The notes under the pieces were generated by a model that searched no databases, had not been told where the DNA came from, and worked only from the letters and a program-made list of their open reading frames with translations. A stretch of DNA of 64,000 nucleotides. Origin: Omphiscola glabra. Taxonomy: Eukaryota > Mollusca > Gastropoda > Lymnaeidae. The stretch lies in NCBI GenBank assembly GCA_964017045.1, contig OZ024807.1:19017813-19081812 (forward strand). The letters are read 5' to 3'. Every line of letters begins with the position of its first letter. Position 1 is the first letter of the stretch. The translations under genes were made by a program, and so were the position numbers. Shown piece after piece: positions 37,951 through 49,300 of this stretch.

Positions 37951-39300
37951 ATTAGCCCCAGGCCTCAGGAGCTTCTGGAATTTGAAATAATTCTTTAAAA
38001 CTCCTTAAATTTTAATTTTTTTCCTTAAAATTAAATGAAATGTCCTGAAATTTTTCTTTCAGAGAGGGAGGGGTAAAAAAATCTTTGTTGCAAGTTATTT
38101 ATTATTTTTTTCTATGCAATGTCTAGTCTGTTTTTAGCCCTTGTGTTATCAAAACGAGTTTGCCATTCATAATATTAGTAATAGTAGTACATTTATCTTA
38201 CACTTGAAACAAATAGTGTTAAGTCAACTTCTATGATTTGCTTTTACTAGTTGACAAATCCAAAGTCTTATCAGGAAATTAGGTTCCGGTCTTCGGATGA
38301 GTCATCGTTTGCGTTTACATACATCGTAGTATATTATTGTAGTCATGACATATGACGAAGTCATTCAAATGATTGTTTACCTTCTTTTTTCCCCTTTTTT
38401 AAAAAAAATCATTGAAGATGAACTATTTTAATCAAGTCATTTGCTGCTCAAAAAAATATTTTATAACTTTACTCTTTAACTCCTGAAAAAAAAGTAATAT
38501 ATTTTTTTAAATAATTATTTTTCGATAAGAAATCGTTCAATCTAATGTCCATAAAAATAAACACCTCTTATATTAAATAAACATTTCTAATACAGTTAAG
38601 AGCTCGCTTGTTCTGAAGGTCTTTATAAATTAAACGTATCCGTTGTTTTCAATCCATAAAACTCTATATGCCCGATCACATAGCTAAACTATTTAGAACC
38701 ATTCAGTCGTCACTAATATCATTTGACATAAAAAAAAAAACAACAAATTAATTAATTGAGTTTAACATCACGTACCAATGATATCACATATCACATATCA
38801 AATCTAAAAGAAGTAATTATTATCATTTTCATTTAATAAAGTTAAGTTCTTTCGTTATTACACAAATGCTTTATAAAAATGTTGTATTACTTAAAAATAA
38901 CAATAATTACGTATTAAAATTAAAATGATTTTGAAAAGCTACGAATGAAACTATTATTATTCAACCAAACATTTTAGAGAAATAATAACAAAATGTATAA
39001 TATTTCTTGTAAAATTGTAATAAAAATTTAGGCACAGCGCAAAACCAATTTACACCAAAACCAATTAAATGCATCTATTTTGTCTTTGCTAATCAAAAGC
39101 AACTACACTAGTTAAGAAACCAACATTAAAATATTATACTTATATAAACTCAATACAATGTTTAAGTGTTTTTGGCACTGTCATATCCTTGTTATTTCAT
39201 CGCGTCTGTAAACATACGAAATAAGAATCAATAAATAAATATAATTCTGAAGGATTTATATATGAGAGTTGAAACATATTGAAATAAAAATGCTATATTC
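37951..39300. other. AT-rich non-coding stretch
   Basis: No gene supported. Contains a short block (38271-38310) related to 29321-29370 and 2915-2970. Confidence 0.4.
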
Positions 39301-39317
39301 GTGGATGTGTTTGTAAG

Positions 39318-39765
39318 TGCATACCATGACTATGGATGTTGAACAAGTGTATGACCGGCCATGTCAATCATATATTCCATCGTACCACTGGTGCTAAAAT
39401 CATTTGGTAATCGTGCATGTGCTTTATTCGAGAAATCAACCCTGTTTATAGCTCAGGGCATTATTACAGGATTACCCCATTCAATGGATCGCCACTTTCC
39501 TTTATCTAGAGAACGGTACCTTCACAGTCTGACTCGCGTTGACAAACTTCGTGTCAAGACGACACATTCCATCTCAATGACGTCTATTCTCTCTGACCAA
39601 TACAAATGTTTTATTTCTATATCTGATGACGGCTCATACGATGAATTCGATGATCTAAATATCTTCACTGGCCACTACATGAAATTTCGAGCCAACAAAT
39701 GCTTCTTGTTACAAAAATATACCAATTTTCTGCACTATAGTTTGGTGTACGTTGGCTTTAACTGA
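39318..39765 (+). pseudogene. Broken paralogue of the SMB gene
   Basis: An open stretch of 134 residues at 39361-39765 aligns with the middle of the 24198-26000 protein: NRACALFEKS versus NRACALCEFS, SMTSILSDQYKCF versus PMTSILADQHICL, and YVGFN versus YVGLN. Just upstream, in another frame (39318-39408), EQVYDRPCQSY matches QQTYERLCVSY before a stop. So at least one frameshift separates the two parts, a key cysteine is lost (CALC to CALF), and the rest of the gene is missing. No start codon or signal peptide. Confidence 0.8.
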
Positions 39766-39869
39766 ATTGGGCTTTCACTACAGAGCGTTGGTAATTCATC
39801 CTTTTAAACACTTTTCCTTGTTATTCCTTGTTGTTCCCAAAATTAATTTTAACAGATGCGCACCAGATG

Positions 39870-40365
39870 GCTGTTTGTCAACGACTTAGAAAATGTACAA
39901 AAGATTCAAAACTCAGCTGCTAGGCTAGTTCTAAATGCAAAAAAAATGAACAAGTCACACAACTACTTCATTCATTCCATTGGCTCCCAGTACAAGCACG
40001 GATGACTAAGAACTCTCTGTTCTTTGCCACAACTTTTTCTCGAATTCCTGCAATTTCATTCTAACCGAAATTCTCTTTGTCTATTCACCCCTTCTCTCAT
40101 CCGCAGACGCGCGTATTCTTTCTGTCCCACAGACTCACACAATGATCCCCCCGACTCTGACCGATAAACGATGCTGCTGGGTGCCGTCCATGTATTGACA
40201 TGTAAATAGTTCTGGAATGGGGGAGTGAATATACCTTTGTTTTGATTATTTAATGAAATTATTATCATTTTTAAGTTCATGTTTATGCTTGTTAAATTGT
40301 ATGTACAGTGTGGTGAACCCAGCCCTAGGCTATATAAAACAACTAATAATAATAATAATTTTAGA
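39870..40365 (+). mobile_element. LINE 3' remnant (CR1/L2-like)
   Basis: Plus strand reads LENVQKIQNSAARLVLNA at 39889-39942, the segment near the C-terminus of CR1/L2/jockey-type reverse transcriptases, followed by frameshifted HWLPV-like sequence. The sequence ends in an (AATAAT)n-type tail at 40346-40365, fitting the short simple-repeat tails of such LINEs. Heavily degraded. Confidence 0.65.
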
Positions 40366-41448
40366 GCATTCCAGCGTCATGATTTTGCAATAGAATTAAG
40401 CTAGGGACATCCGAATTTTCGTACACACATTTTTTTAAAAAATAAGTAAATACAAATTACAGACCTGTTTACTCTGACGATTTTGGCTTAAAATGTACGA
40501 CATTTAGGTGTATTCATTATATATAATGCATGTTTATTTTTTTACTATTAAGATAATGTATTGAATGATTTTGTGATGATATTGTACGATTTTAAGAGTT
40601 CGAGGGTAAACAGGTCTGATATTATAAGCATTTTGGTGCAAATTGTATTCATAAATTATATCCATCTGTTTTTTTTTTCTGGATAATTTATTGTACAACG
40701 CATTCCACTTCTAGTTGTTAAACAACTCTCCCTCCTCCGAGTGTTCCTTACAGCGTTTCACCATGTTTACTCCACGACATGGAACTGCATAGTTCGTTTA
40801 ATTTTATTGTCCACCGTCTAAGGCTCAATCTAGTCAATAAATATAATTCTAAATAATAAACAGACCTAAGGGAAAATCACTTATTTGATAGCAAAATACT
40901 GCAGTGCTTGGTGATAAAAAGAAACTATTTAACAATTTAATATAATTTCTAATCATACATAAACAGTTAACGATGCCAAAAGTATAAAAAAGAAATAATA
41001 ATAATAAATGGAGATCTTCCTTACAGTATCAGTATACCAGTAAAAATTAACTTATTGCGCATTGCATCGTCTATTGGATACTCTTGTTGCTATACATTAT
41101 ACTCACTTCTGTTTACTTTATGCTTTATCAACACTGTCAAAAGAAAACTTTGAGTTTTTTTTTTAATTTTGTGAGGAATTGACACCCAGGTGTTAAACAG
41201 AGGACATCAATCTAATCATCAAATGCAATCTTAGAGCTCTCTTTACCGGGTAGATGTTTCATTAAACTTTTTCAAAGTCTTGGCTCATGAATAACACTAA
41301 ACTTTCAACAGTCTTTTCATTTTAAAATTTAAAAAATAAATATTAAACAAATGTATGCTTCAAACACAGCTCAGTTTTGTTTCATTACGTTTGAAATAAT
41401 AAAGTATAATAAACGTTAATTAATATCAATTTTATTAAATTCAAGTTA
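40366..41448. other. AT-rich non-coding stretch
   Basis: Nothing supportable was seen. Contains a near-duplicate pair ACAAATTACAGACCTGTTTACTC (40452) and GTAAACAGGTCTGAT (40603), an inverted pair that could mark the ends of a small element. Confidence 0.35.
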
Positions 41449-41554
41449 ATGACAGGGCCTTCACACTTGATTTTTCCCTACGTGTTGATACTGTTGTTGT
41501 TGTACGTCAGTCAAGATCGACTAGGATCATCTAGTCATCCGGTTACTAGAGTGA
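41449..41554 (+). CDS. Candidate signal-peptide exon
   Basis: From an ATG at 41449 the frame encodes MTGPSHLIFP then YVLILLLLYVSQDR, a good signal peptide by eye, then about ten more residues before a homopolymer tract (A10 followed by G12) near 41553-41574. Beyond the tract the frame continues to 41691 but cannot be trusted across the homopolymers. It may be the first exon of a plus-strand secreted or membrane protein, or chance. No downstream exon was recognised. Confidence 0.25.
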
Positions 41555-41691
41555 AAAAAAAAAGGGGGGGGGGGGTTTGTCACGATGAGTTCTTAGGTAG
41601 CTTGCTAGTACTATCAGTGCTCGGAATAGTCGGGCACCGCCGGCAAGGGATAGTTGCTGTAATCGGTTGTCTAAGATACAATCAATACTAA

Positions 41692-42860
41692 TAGTATGAG
41701 TATACTAAATTGTAATTTAATGAATGTCCAAAAAAGATATTTTTATACAGTTTTTTTTGCGTGTTTCATGTTTATTCGATGTGTTAATTTGTTTATTTGT
41801 TTGTTTTTGTGGTTAAAAATATACATTCAATGTCAGTTGCTCTTTGAAATACGATATGTTTAGGCCTTACAGTTGTATGGCAGTATACGATGGTGCTGTG
41901 TTATCCTTAATCAAGTATGTATATCTATGGTTTAGTACCAGATTTGTGATAAAGCGTACACATTCTTCATTAACAAAGGTTTCTTAACATGTTATATATA
42001 ATCTTATAGTGTATGTGTCCTGTCTAAGGCCCTGTCTTTTGGCTTGTTGACTTAGCTATTAAATCCGTTTAGACAACACCTACAAAAAAAAAAAAAAAAA
42101 AAAAATAGTATTCAAATTTCCTGTGCTGTAATATCGTCTGTTGGTTAGGTTACGAATACATGTAATACTGGTACCAAAGTTTATAACCCTAGTATATTTA
42201 TTATCATCCTGCGAACAGGTGCTGAATGTGAATTGTTAATGAATAAATGCATCATTTTGATTTATAAAATCACACTTGTCAGCGGCTCTTTTACATTTTT
42301 TTATCAAATACATTTCTTATGGCTCTCTACTCAAGAAGGCAGCTAATCCCAATCTTAATTTATTTTGTTTTTTTAATTTTCTTTCTTAAATCAACAACAA
42401 TTTATTCCTAAAAGGGAAAAAATAAATACTTTCATCTCAGTTTTTCACCCATCAAAATACTTTAAATTTTAAAATACTTTCAGTCACTGACATGACAAAC
42501 AATCCGCTTATGATCAAACGAGTTACTTAAATATTTTTTGAAAATGTTAATAAAAATAAATAAAATGACACAAAGTTGTTTGTACGAGTTCACAAATGAC
42601 AAACTTTTGTGAATAAAAACAAAAAATGTACAGTGTTATGACATAGACTATTAAAGCATGCACTCTTGTTATTTTTAAAGAACTACAACTGTTTGAAAAT
42701 TTTCTAAATGAATATTAAGTTCTATGTATTTGGGGGGAAATTAACAGGAATATTAGTGAGATTTAATTCAGAAAATGGGATTTTAAAATACTTTCATTAA
42801 ATTTAATGTTTATTTTAAATTTTGTTCTATCTGAAATGCTAAGAGACAAAATTATTTTGA
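41692..42860. other. AT-rich non-coding stretch
   Basis: A poly-A run at 42085-42105. Nothing else supportable. Confidence 0.4.
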
Positions 42861-42867
42861 AATAGTT

Positions 42868-42978
42868 TGTATATTTAAAAAAAAAATAAACACCAAAAGG
42901 AGAAAATTGTTTATTATTTTTATTATAAATAATAAAAATGTTTCTCCTTTTGGAGTTTATAAATAAAAATATAAATTA
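42868..42978. repeat. Hairpin-forming inverted repeat
   Basis: Arms around CACCAAAAGGAGAAA (left) and TTTCTCCTTTTGGAG (right), extending on both sides into AT-rich complementary sequence, for arms of about 40 bp with few mismatches and a short loop near 42922. A small foldback element is possible. Confidence 0.8.
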
Positions 42979-43533
42979 AAATAGATTCAACAAAGTACAT
43001 ACATATTGCAGACCTAGCACACGACATTACTTATAGTTGTTGTCTTTATTTTATTATTGAAGGTAATGGCAAACAACGTAAACAAAAACGAAACAAAATA
43101 AAATTTGTAAAATAATAGAGAGCCTCACAATAAAAATGGATAATCTACGTCTATTTGTAAACGAATTTCTTGTTTTTTGTTGTTTTTTTTTAATTAAAAT
43201 ATTTTTATGTTTCAATTAATTGCAATTTAAAATTAATGACTTTAAGAATATTGTTTAAAATAATAGTAAATACACACTATACTATTATTATGTTATATTT
43301 AATTTTTGTTTACCAAAGACAATATAATTGGTCGGTCACAAGACTTGATGCAGAACACTCAGCAAACGTGGTACAGAGGTTTACTCATGCATATGAAATA
43401 ATTATTAATATTTAACATTTTTGTCATACTCGCATATTTTTTTGGATTGATTTATTCATTACGATCTTTTAACAGAAATATCCTTTTAATTGAAACGTTC
43501 AATATTGTCATTTGTTGCTGTTGAGATCAGTTA

Positions 43534-44236
43534 TCAAATATTTCTGTTTTCAATGTCTTCTAATCTAAACGGTTTGGCGTAGCCACTATCATCCAGCTGT
43601 GGGGACCGTGTCATCTTTACGTAACCCGTAGGATCATTCGAGCTTGAGCTAGACTCTTGCAAACAACACGCCACTGGAACATAGTCGTCGCCAACTTCCG
43701 TTTTCTGGATGTTCCTACAGTCATCCGTGATGCTCAGCTGTCTCGATTCAACGGTGACGGTCTGCACACAGTTGCTGTAGACCGGCAATTCGTACTCCAC
43801 TACGACCCATTCGTTGTCCTCTTCTCGTAAGAAAGAGCTCCCGAGAATCTGCGACGATTCGCTCTGCTGTCTTTGAAAGCTTTCCCCTTTCCCAGTTGGG
43901 AATTTCTCGTGCAGCGTCAGGAGCTCTTGGATGGACGCGGGCTGAAAGCTGAGGCTGTCTGCCTGTTCGATGTCTGAACTCGATACAATTAGAGATCGTC
44001 GAGCTGCTACGGACTGTTGCTGACGCATCTTGTTCTTTTCTCTGAACTTCGCCATGTTCTCTGAAGATCGAGTGCACATATCATTGGCAAGGATGTACAA
44101 ATACATTAAATTGTAAATTATTTATAATTTCGTTTATTATTAGCATGTGGTTTTTAAAATTTATTTTTTGTAAGAGAACCAACTTAAAGTATTTTTCTTT
44201 TGTTCTTTCATTAAATCAACACTTATTTCCACATAT

Positions 44237-44286
<50 letters not shown>

Positions 44287-44721
44287 AATAAACATTTATA
44301 TGTTATGTCCTTGAACCCAATGTAGCTTTATCATTATATAACATAGGGCGTGTAATAAAAGTGTAAATACGTATAAGATTTTAGGCAGCCATCTTTAATG
44401 ATGAATTTAGGATTATTTCAAGCTTTTTTTTTTTTCATGCCATCAAGTATTTTATCTGAAGCTGCACTAAACGTTGTGTATACATTACTTGGTTTCTATG
44501 GAAATAGACGTAAATAAATAGACATCATGTGTAATTTATTTGTGGTTTAAAATTATTTTACCATGTATCTCCTGAAGAAAACACGCTTTAAAATCCTGCT
44601 GTAATTTTCTGTATTGAAAAAATAGAAATAGTGGAAATAATGAGAACAAATACATGCAACAAATAAATAAAGCTGCGATGACACTACAGTTACGCGTAAA
44701 GTTAATCATTGGGTTCACAGT
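43534..44721 (-). CDS. 3' part of a single-pass receptor with multi-tyrosine cytoplasmic tail
   Basis: Two exons on the minus strand. 44721-44562 (160 bp; acceptor CATTCACAG, donor GTAAAA) encodes TVNPMINFTRN, a membrane helix (SVIAALFICCMYLFSLFPLF) and a basic juxtamembrane start (QYRKLQQDFK). 44060-43534 follows after the acceptor GATCTTCAG; phases match (G|AG). It encodes a 174-residue tail ending at the TGA at 43534. Tyrosine motifs in the tail: VEYELP, PVYSNC (YxN, Grb2 type), DDYVPV, TGYVKM (YxxM, PI3-kinase p85 type) and SGYAKP. The exon is less AT-rich than its neighbourhood, and the frame is clean. The ectodomain exons were not found between 44.7 and 46.3 kb. A short protein starting at an ATG near 44752 is another possibility. 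I do not recognise the family. Confidence 0.65.
44239..44290. repeat. (TA)n microsatellite
   Basis: About 50 bp of TA with small interruptions. Confidence 0.9.
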
Positions 44722-46320
44722 CTGTGAATGGAGACTCTGGCAGTCCAACATTTCAAGAATTATGGCTTTGAAAGTTGTGCAGTCCAAGATTAAAGACTAA
44801 ATATTGCTTCCGCTTTTGACATTTTTGTGTCACGAATTTATAAAAGATGGAAAACTCGGGTTAGATGCCTCTCATAGAAATCTAATTTTAGTAACTTAAA
44901 CCATTTGTGAATATTAGAGCTTATTCGTATTTACTTAATGAGAAAGCATCGGACTGTGTCTGATTTGTTATTAATATAACACTTTACTGCATGCCTTTGA
45001 ACCAGCCTAGCCTTTTACCTCAGACAAAACAACTCAAAGGGAAAACCTGCCAAATAACTTATTCGGCTAACATAAGCATGTTCAGGGTAATGTGGGACAA
45101 GGAAAAGAAATATGACCAAAAGCCAAACGTGTTTGGAAAGTATTGTCTTAAAATAAGTTAAACTAAAATGTTATAGTATAAATCTTTTATCATAGTTCAA
45201 AGTAAACACTTTTTAAAAAAAATCCGTTATGGTATGATGAAGGCTGCTATTCAATTGTTTTTGTATTTCTATCAGTTTGCTTCCTATGAACTTTCAAATA
45301 GCTTGCTTAACATTGTATTCTTTGTAAAATGGATCTGTAGTACGAATGCGGGCATCCTAAATTGAGTTCTTAAACAATGATGGCAGCCCAATTTTATATA
45401 TTTTAAGATTATTATGAAGAACTCATGTAAGACATAACTTAATATAAAATTTAATAGTTTCTACTTCTTATTTTAAAAAAAGCTTAATTATTTCATTAAT
45501 TAATAAGTGTTATAGTATTATAACTGTCACATAAAATAAAATGGTTTTTTTATATACTTTTATAAGTAAGATGATTATTTTTACCCGAAATTTTACGCTA
45601 ATAGAAAAATTAAAATAGAAAGCACAAAATGTGATGTTTTTTGATGCAAAATTGAAATGAGTGATTAGTATCATAAAATCATCACAAACCATAGCGTATT
45701 AAAATTTGGGATCAGTTTTATGTTTTCTCTGAAAAACCACTGGCTTGTTAAATGTATTTAGGATTTCAATTTTTTTAAGGATTAATTTAATGTCAAATTA
45801 GATCATAAAAAAGTTAGTTTAAAAAAAATAAAGATTTGTGAGCAGTATTTATGGTTTTCTTAAATAATAGTGAAAACGTGCATTGTAATGCAGCTTTGAA
45901 TATATACATTAACTTTAAATTCATTAATATTATGCTTTTATTATAATTGTGTAGATTTTTACATTTATTTAGAAATATATTTCCAGTTACAATTTAGATC
46001 GTGGAAGACTTAACTTATCCGTGATAATTGAATATGATGTAACTTTGATATTTTTTTTTTTGGAAATCACACAAAAACAGAGCACAAAGTTAGACGTAAA
46101 AAAACACAGTTAATTATTAGGAGCATGTCAGGACATAATCCTTAACGTAAGCAAAGCGTTCAGTGCAAGATATGAACTTGAGCTAAACATTCAAAATGCT
46201 TTAGTAGAAAAATACTGCTTTGCAAGTTAATTAGAACCTTTTAAATAAAATGGTTTCAATATTGAACACGACGTGATAACTTAAATTCATATTTAGCAAT
46301 CCCCTTTTCTAGAAGCAAAG
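44722..46320. other. AT-rich non-coding stretch
   Basis: No exon supported. This is the interval between the two minus-strand receptor genes. Confidence 0.4.
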
Positions 46321-49300
46321 CTAAAGGAAGTGGGAAGGAAAAAAATCATACAATGGCTCAATTTTTAATTCTGACTTAATCTCTGCTTCGGTTTCTTCTT
46401 CTGGTATATCGTCTTTTGGATCATCTGAATGTTGCCGGATAAACCTAAATGGATATGAATACTACCAGATAAACATAAATACACATGAATACTGTCGGAT
46501 AAACTTATGTACATATGAATTCTGTCGGATAAACCTAAATACATAAGAATATGTGCAAATTTTAAGTTTTAGTTTTAAATGGTTGTTTGTGTAAGGAGTG
46601 CGGCAGGTGCTTGGGGGAGGTGGAGTATACATTTAAAAAAATATATTTAGCACTATATAAAAGAAAACAAATACTGTGTTTAAAAACGCAGAAGTATTGT
46701 AATCCCCATGCCGACGAATTAAATAATCAATTTTAATTAGTTTGTTCACGTTGTGTCTTTAGTTCAGTTGGAATATCACAGGAATCCTGGATATGAAATG
46801 TAATTATTTGTTGAGATAAGTTTGATGGTCGTTTAGACTCAAATCTCCAAGACGGAAAACGTATAGCCGCTACTGCTCTCTGAAACTTTTAAACATTATA
46901 ATGTCCTCGCAAATGCTTTTGCAGAAAGTTCAAAAAATTTACACCCTGATAGTCAATAATGCACGATGTTGGGGTTTCTATTGTACATTATCATGGTACC
47001 CGGGACCAAAGGCATGATGATTTGGCTTGTTCCATCCGCTTATACCTATTACCTGCAATAAATGTTTGTCGACCCTTTTCCGAAATTGACGTGCGTCACC
47101 TAACAGATCCTTAGTTACATTTTTTATTTTCCAACAGGACACAGAGGAAAAAAATCAAATTATTTTAAAATGTAGACACAATAATTTTGCATGTTATCCC
47201 ACATGAAACCAGTGTGGAAAGATTGTGTGGTTTGTCCTTTATAACATAATTTAACACATTTTACATTTTTTTTCCTTACCCGATTTCAAAAATTTGAGGG
47301 CAAAGCACTTCATCCTCTGAACATTCTGATTCAAAATTGTCAGGTTTTCCTGTAGAATAATTAAAAGGAATTAAAAATTAACGTAGTTACTAAAAAGGTA
47401 TACACACACACAAATATACACGCGTGGAGCATGTTTAAAAACAATAATCAAAATAAGCAAACGAAAATAATGATGATACAAAAAGTTAACGAGTGAACCG
47501 GAAACTGTTACTTGTATTTTATAAAATCAAAACACGTTTTACCTTAAGTGTATCATTAAATAGACATCTTCTGCTGTAATCATCATTTAAATGACGTTAT
47601 TACATACGCTTTTTCTTACTATACTTTATTTGTTGGGACATCGTTAGAATAGTAACGTTGTGGCTTTTGGTTAAAGTGTTCTTCAATTATAATTTCAACT
47701 AGATTAAAATGTCAGGTTGAGTGGATTTGCGTTTTAGGTGAGTCAGGTGCGCAATGAAGGGAAAATAAACCCTCGATCAAAATTCCAAAAAATTGTATTA
47801 AAATGTTGTATTCGTTCTAAATATAATGTTTGTTACGCCACAGCGCTGTAAAGCTAAACTGAATAAAAGTTATTTTTTTAAAGAACACGGAAAACAAGAG
47901 AAACTTGAAGAATCACAAACTGAACTCAACCATTGTACAAATAGCCAAATGTACTATCATGGCGATACCACTGTACAAATAGCCAAATGTACTTTCATGG
48001 CGACACCACTGTACAAATAGCCAAATGTACCACCAACGCAACACTGTTGTGCAAATAGCCAAATGTACCATCAACGCAACACTGTTGTGCAAATAGCCAA
48101 ATGTACCATCAACGCAACACTGTTGTGCAAATAGCCAAATGTACCATCAACGCAACACTGTTGTGCAAATAGCCAAATGTACCACCAACGCAAAACTGTT
48201 GTGCAAATAGCAAAATGTACCATCAACGCAACACTGTTGTGCAAATAGCCAAATGTACCATCAACGCAACACTGTTGTGCAAATAGCCAAACGTACCATC
48301 ACGGCGACAGTTGTGCAAAGAGCCAAATGTGCCATCTCGCGATGCCGTCTCCACACAATGAGACAGAACAATAACAGCAGGTTTTTCTTTAAAATTATAA
48401 ATCAATAAAATAACACACCAAAATTCTTTTAAAACATTCTGGTAAAATAAAATGCTTAACTATTAACTTTTTTCTTTTACATGTATTAAAGCTTTCTATA
48501 TGTCTGTTTTTTTTTTATTTTGCTCTAAGAATAAAAATTATATGAAATATGTTTTCTTACCTCTATGGTTATAAATATGCAAGCATATTACCCCGGTAGT
48601 CAGCACGGAGAGAAAGAGGCACATGAGAGAAGTACCTATGTGAATGTTTCTTTCTGTATTCCCAGTAAACGCTGAAAAAAAATCGAAAAAACTGTTAAAC
48701 CTTAGCATCACTAAGGATATTATAATATTGTCTAGTTCAACATATTACAAACTATAAAAAATAATCCAAAAAAATTGTATTTGTATGTTTACATTTCTAA
48801 TTTAATGATTTAAGAGCAGAGGGGGCCAACCCTTATGGCTACACGGTCACGTTATTCGCGAGTCATCTCGTCACGGGCCGCATGCAGGGACGTCATTTTG
48901 GGTGAGTTGGGATGGGGCATTTGCTCCCCCTACCCCCGAATTAGCAGGTTTTATTTAAATTAATATGTACTGTGGCGCCTCCAGGAATAAATTACTTAAC
49001 AAGCCGACCAAGTTTTGGTTTTAACCCCCTCCAAACCCCCCCCCCCCCAAAAAAAAACACCATTAAATAACGCCCCAGGCCACATGTCATTAAACTTAAT
49101 AAAGAAAATAAATGCAAAATAAAAATTCTACACTATAATTGATTTATTCCTAATGCATATACTTAAAATACTCAATAGATGATAATACATTTACTTGTGC
49201 CTAACAGACATGAAAGAATGTATATATTTGCATATAAATATGGCTTTGTATTATAATATACATATTGCATATCGTTTATAAAAGGTTCCCCGTCAGAGCA

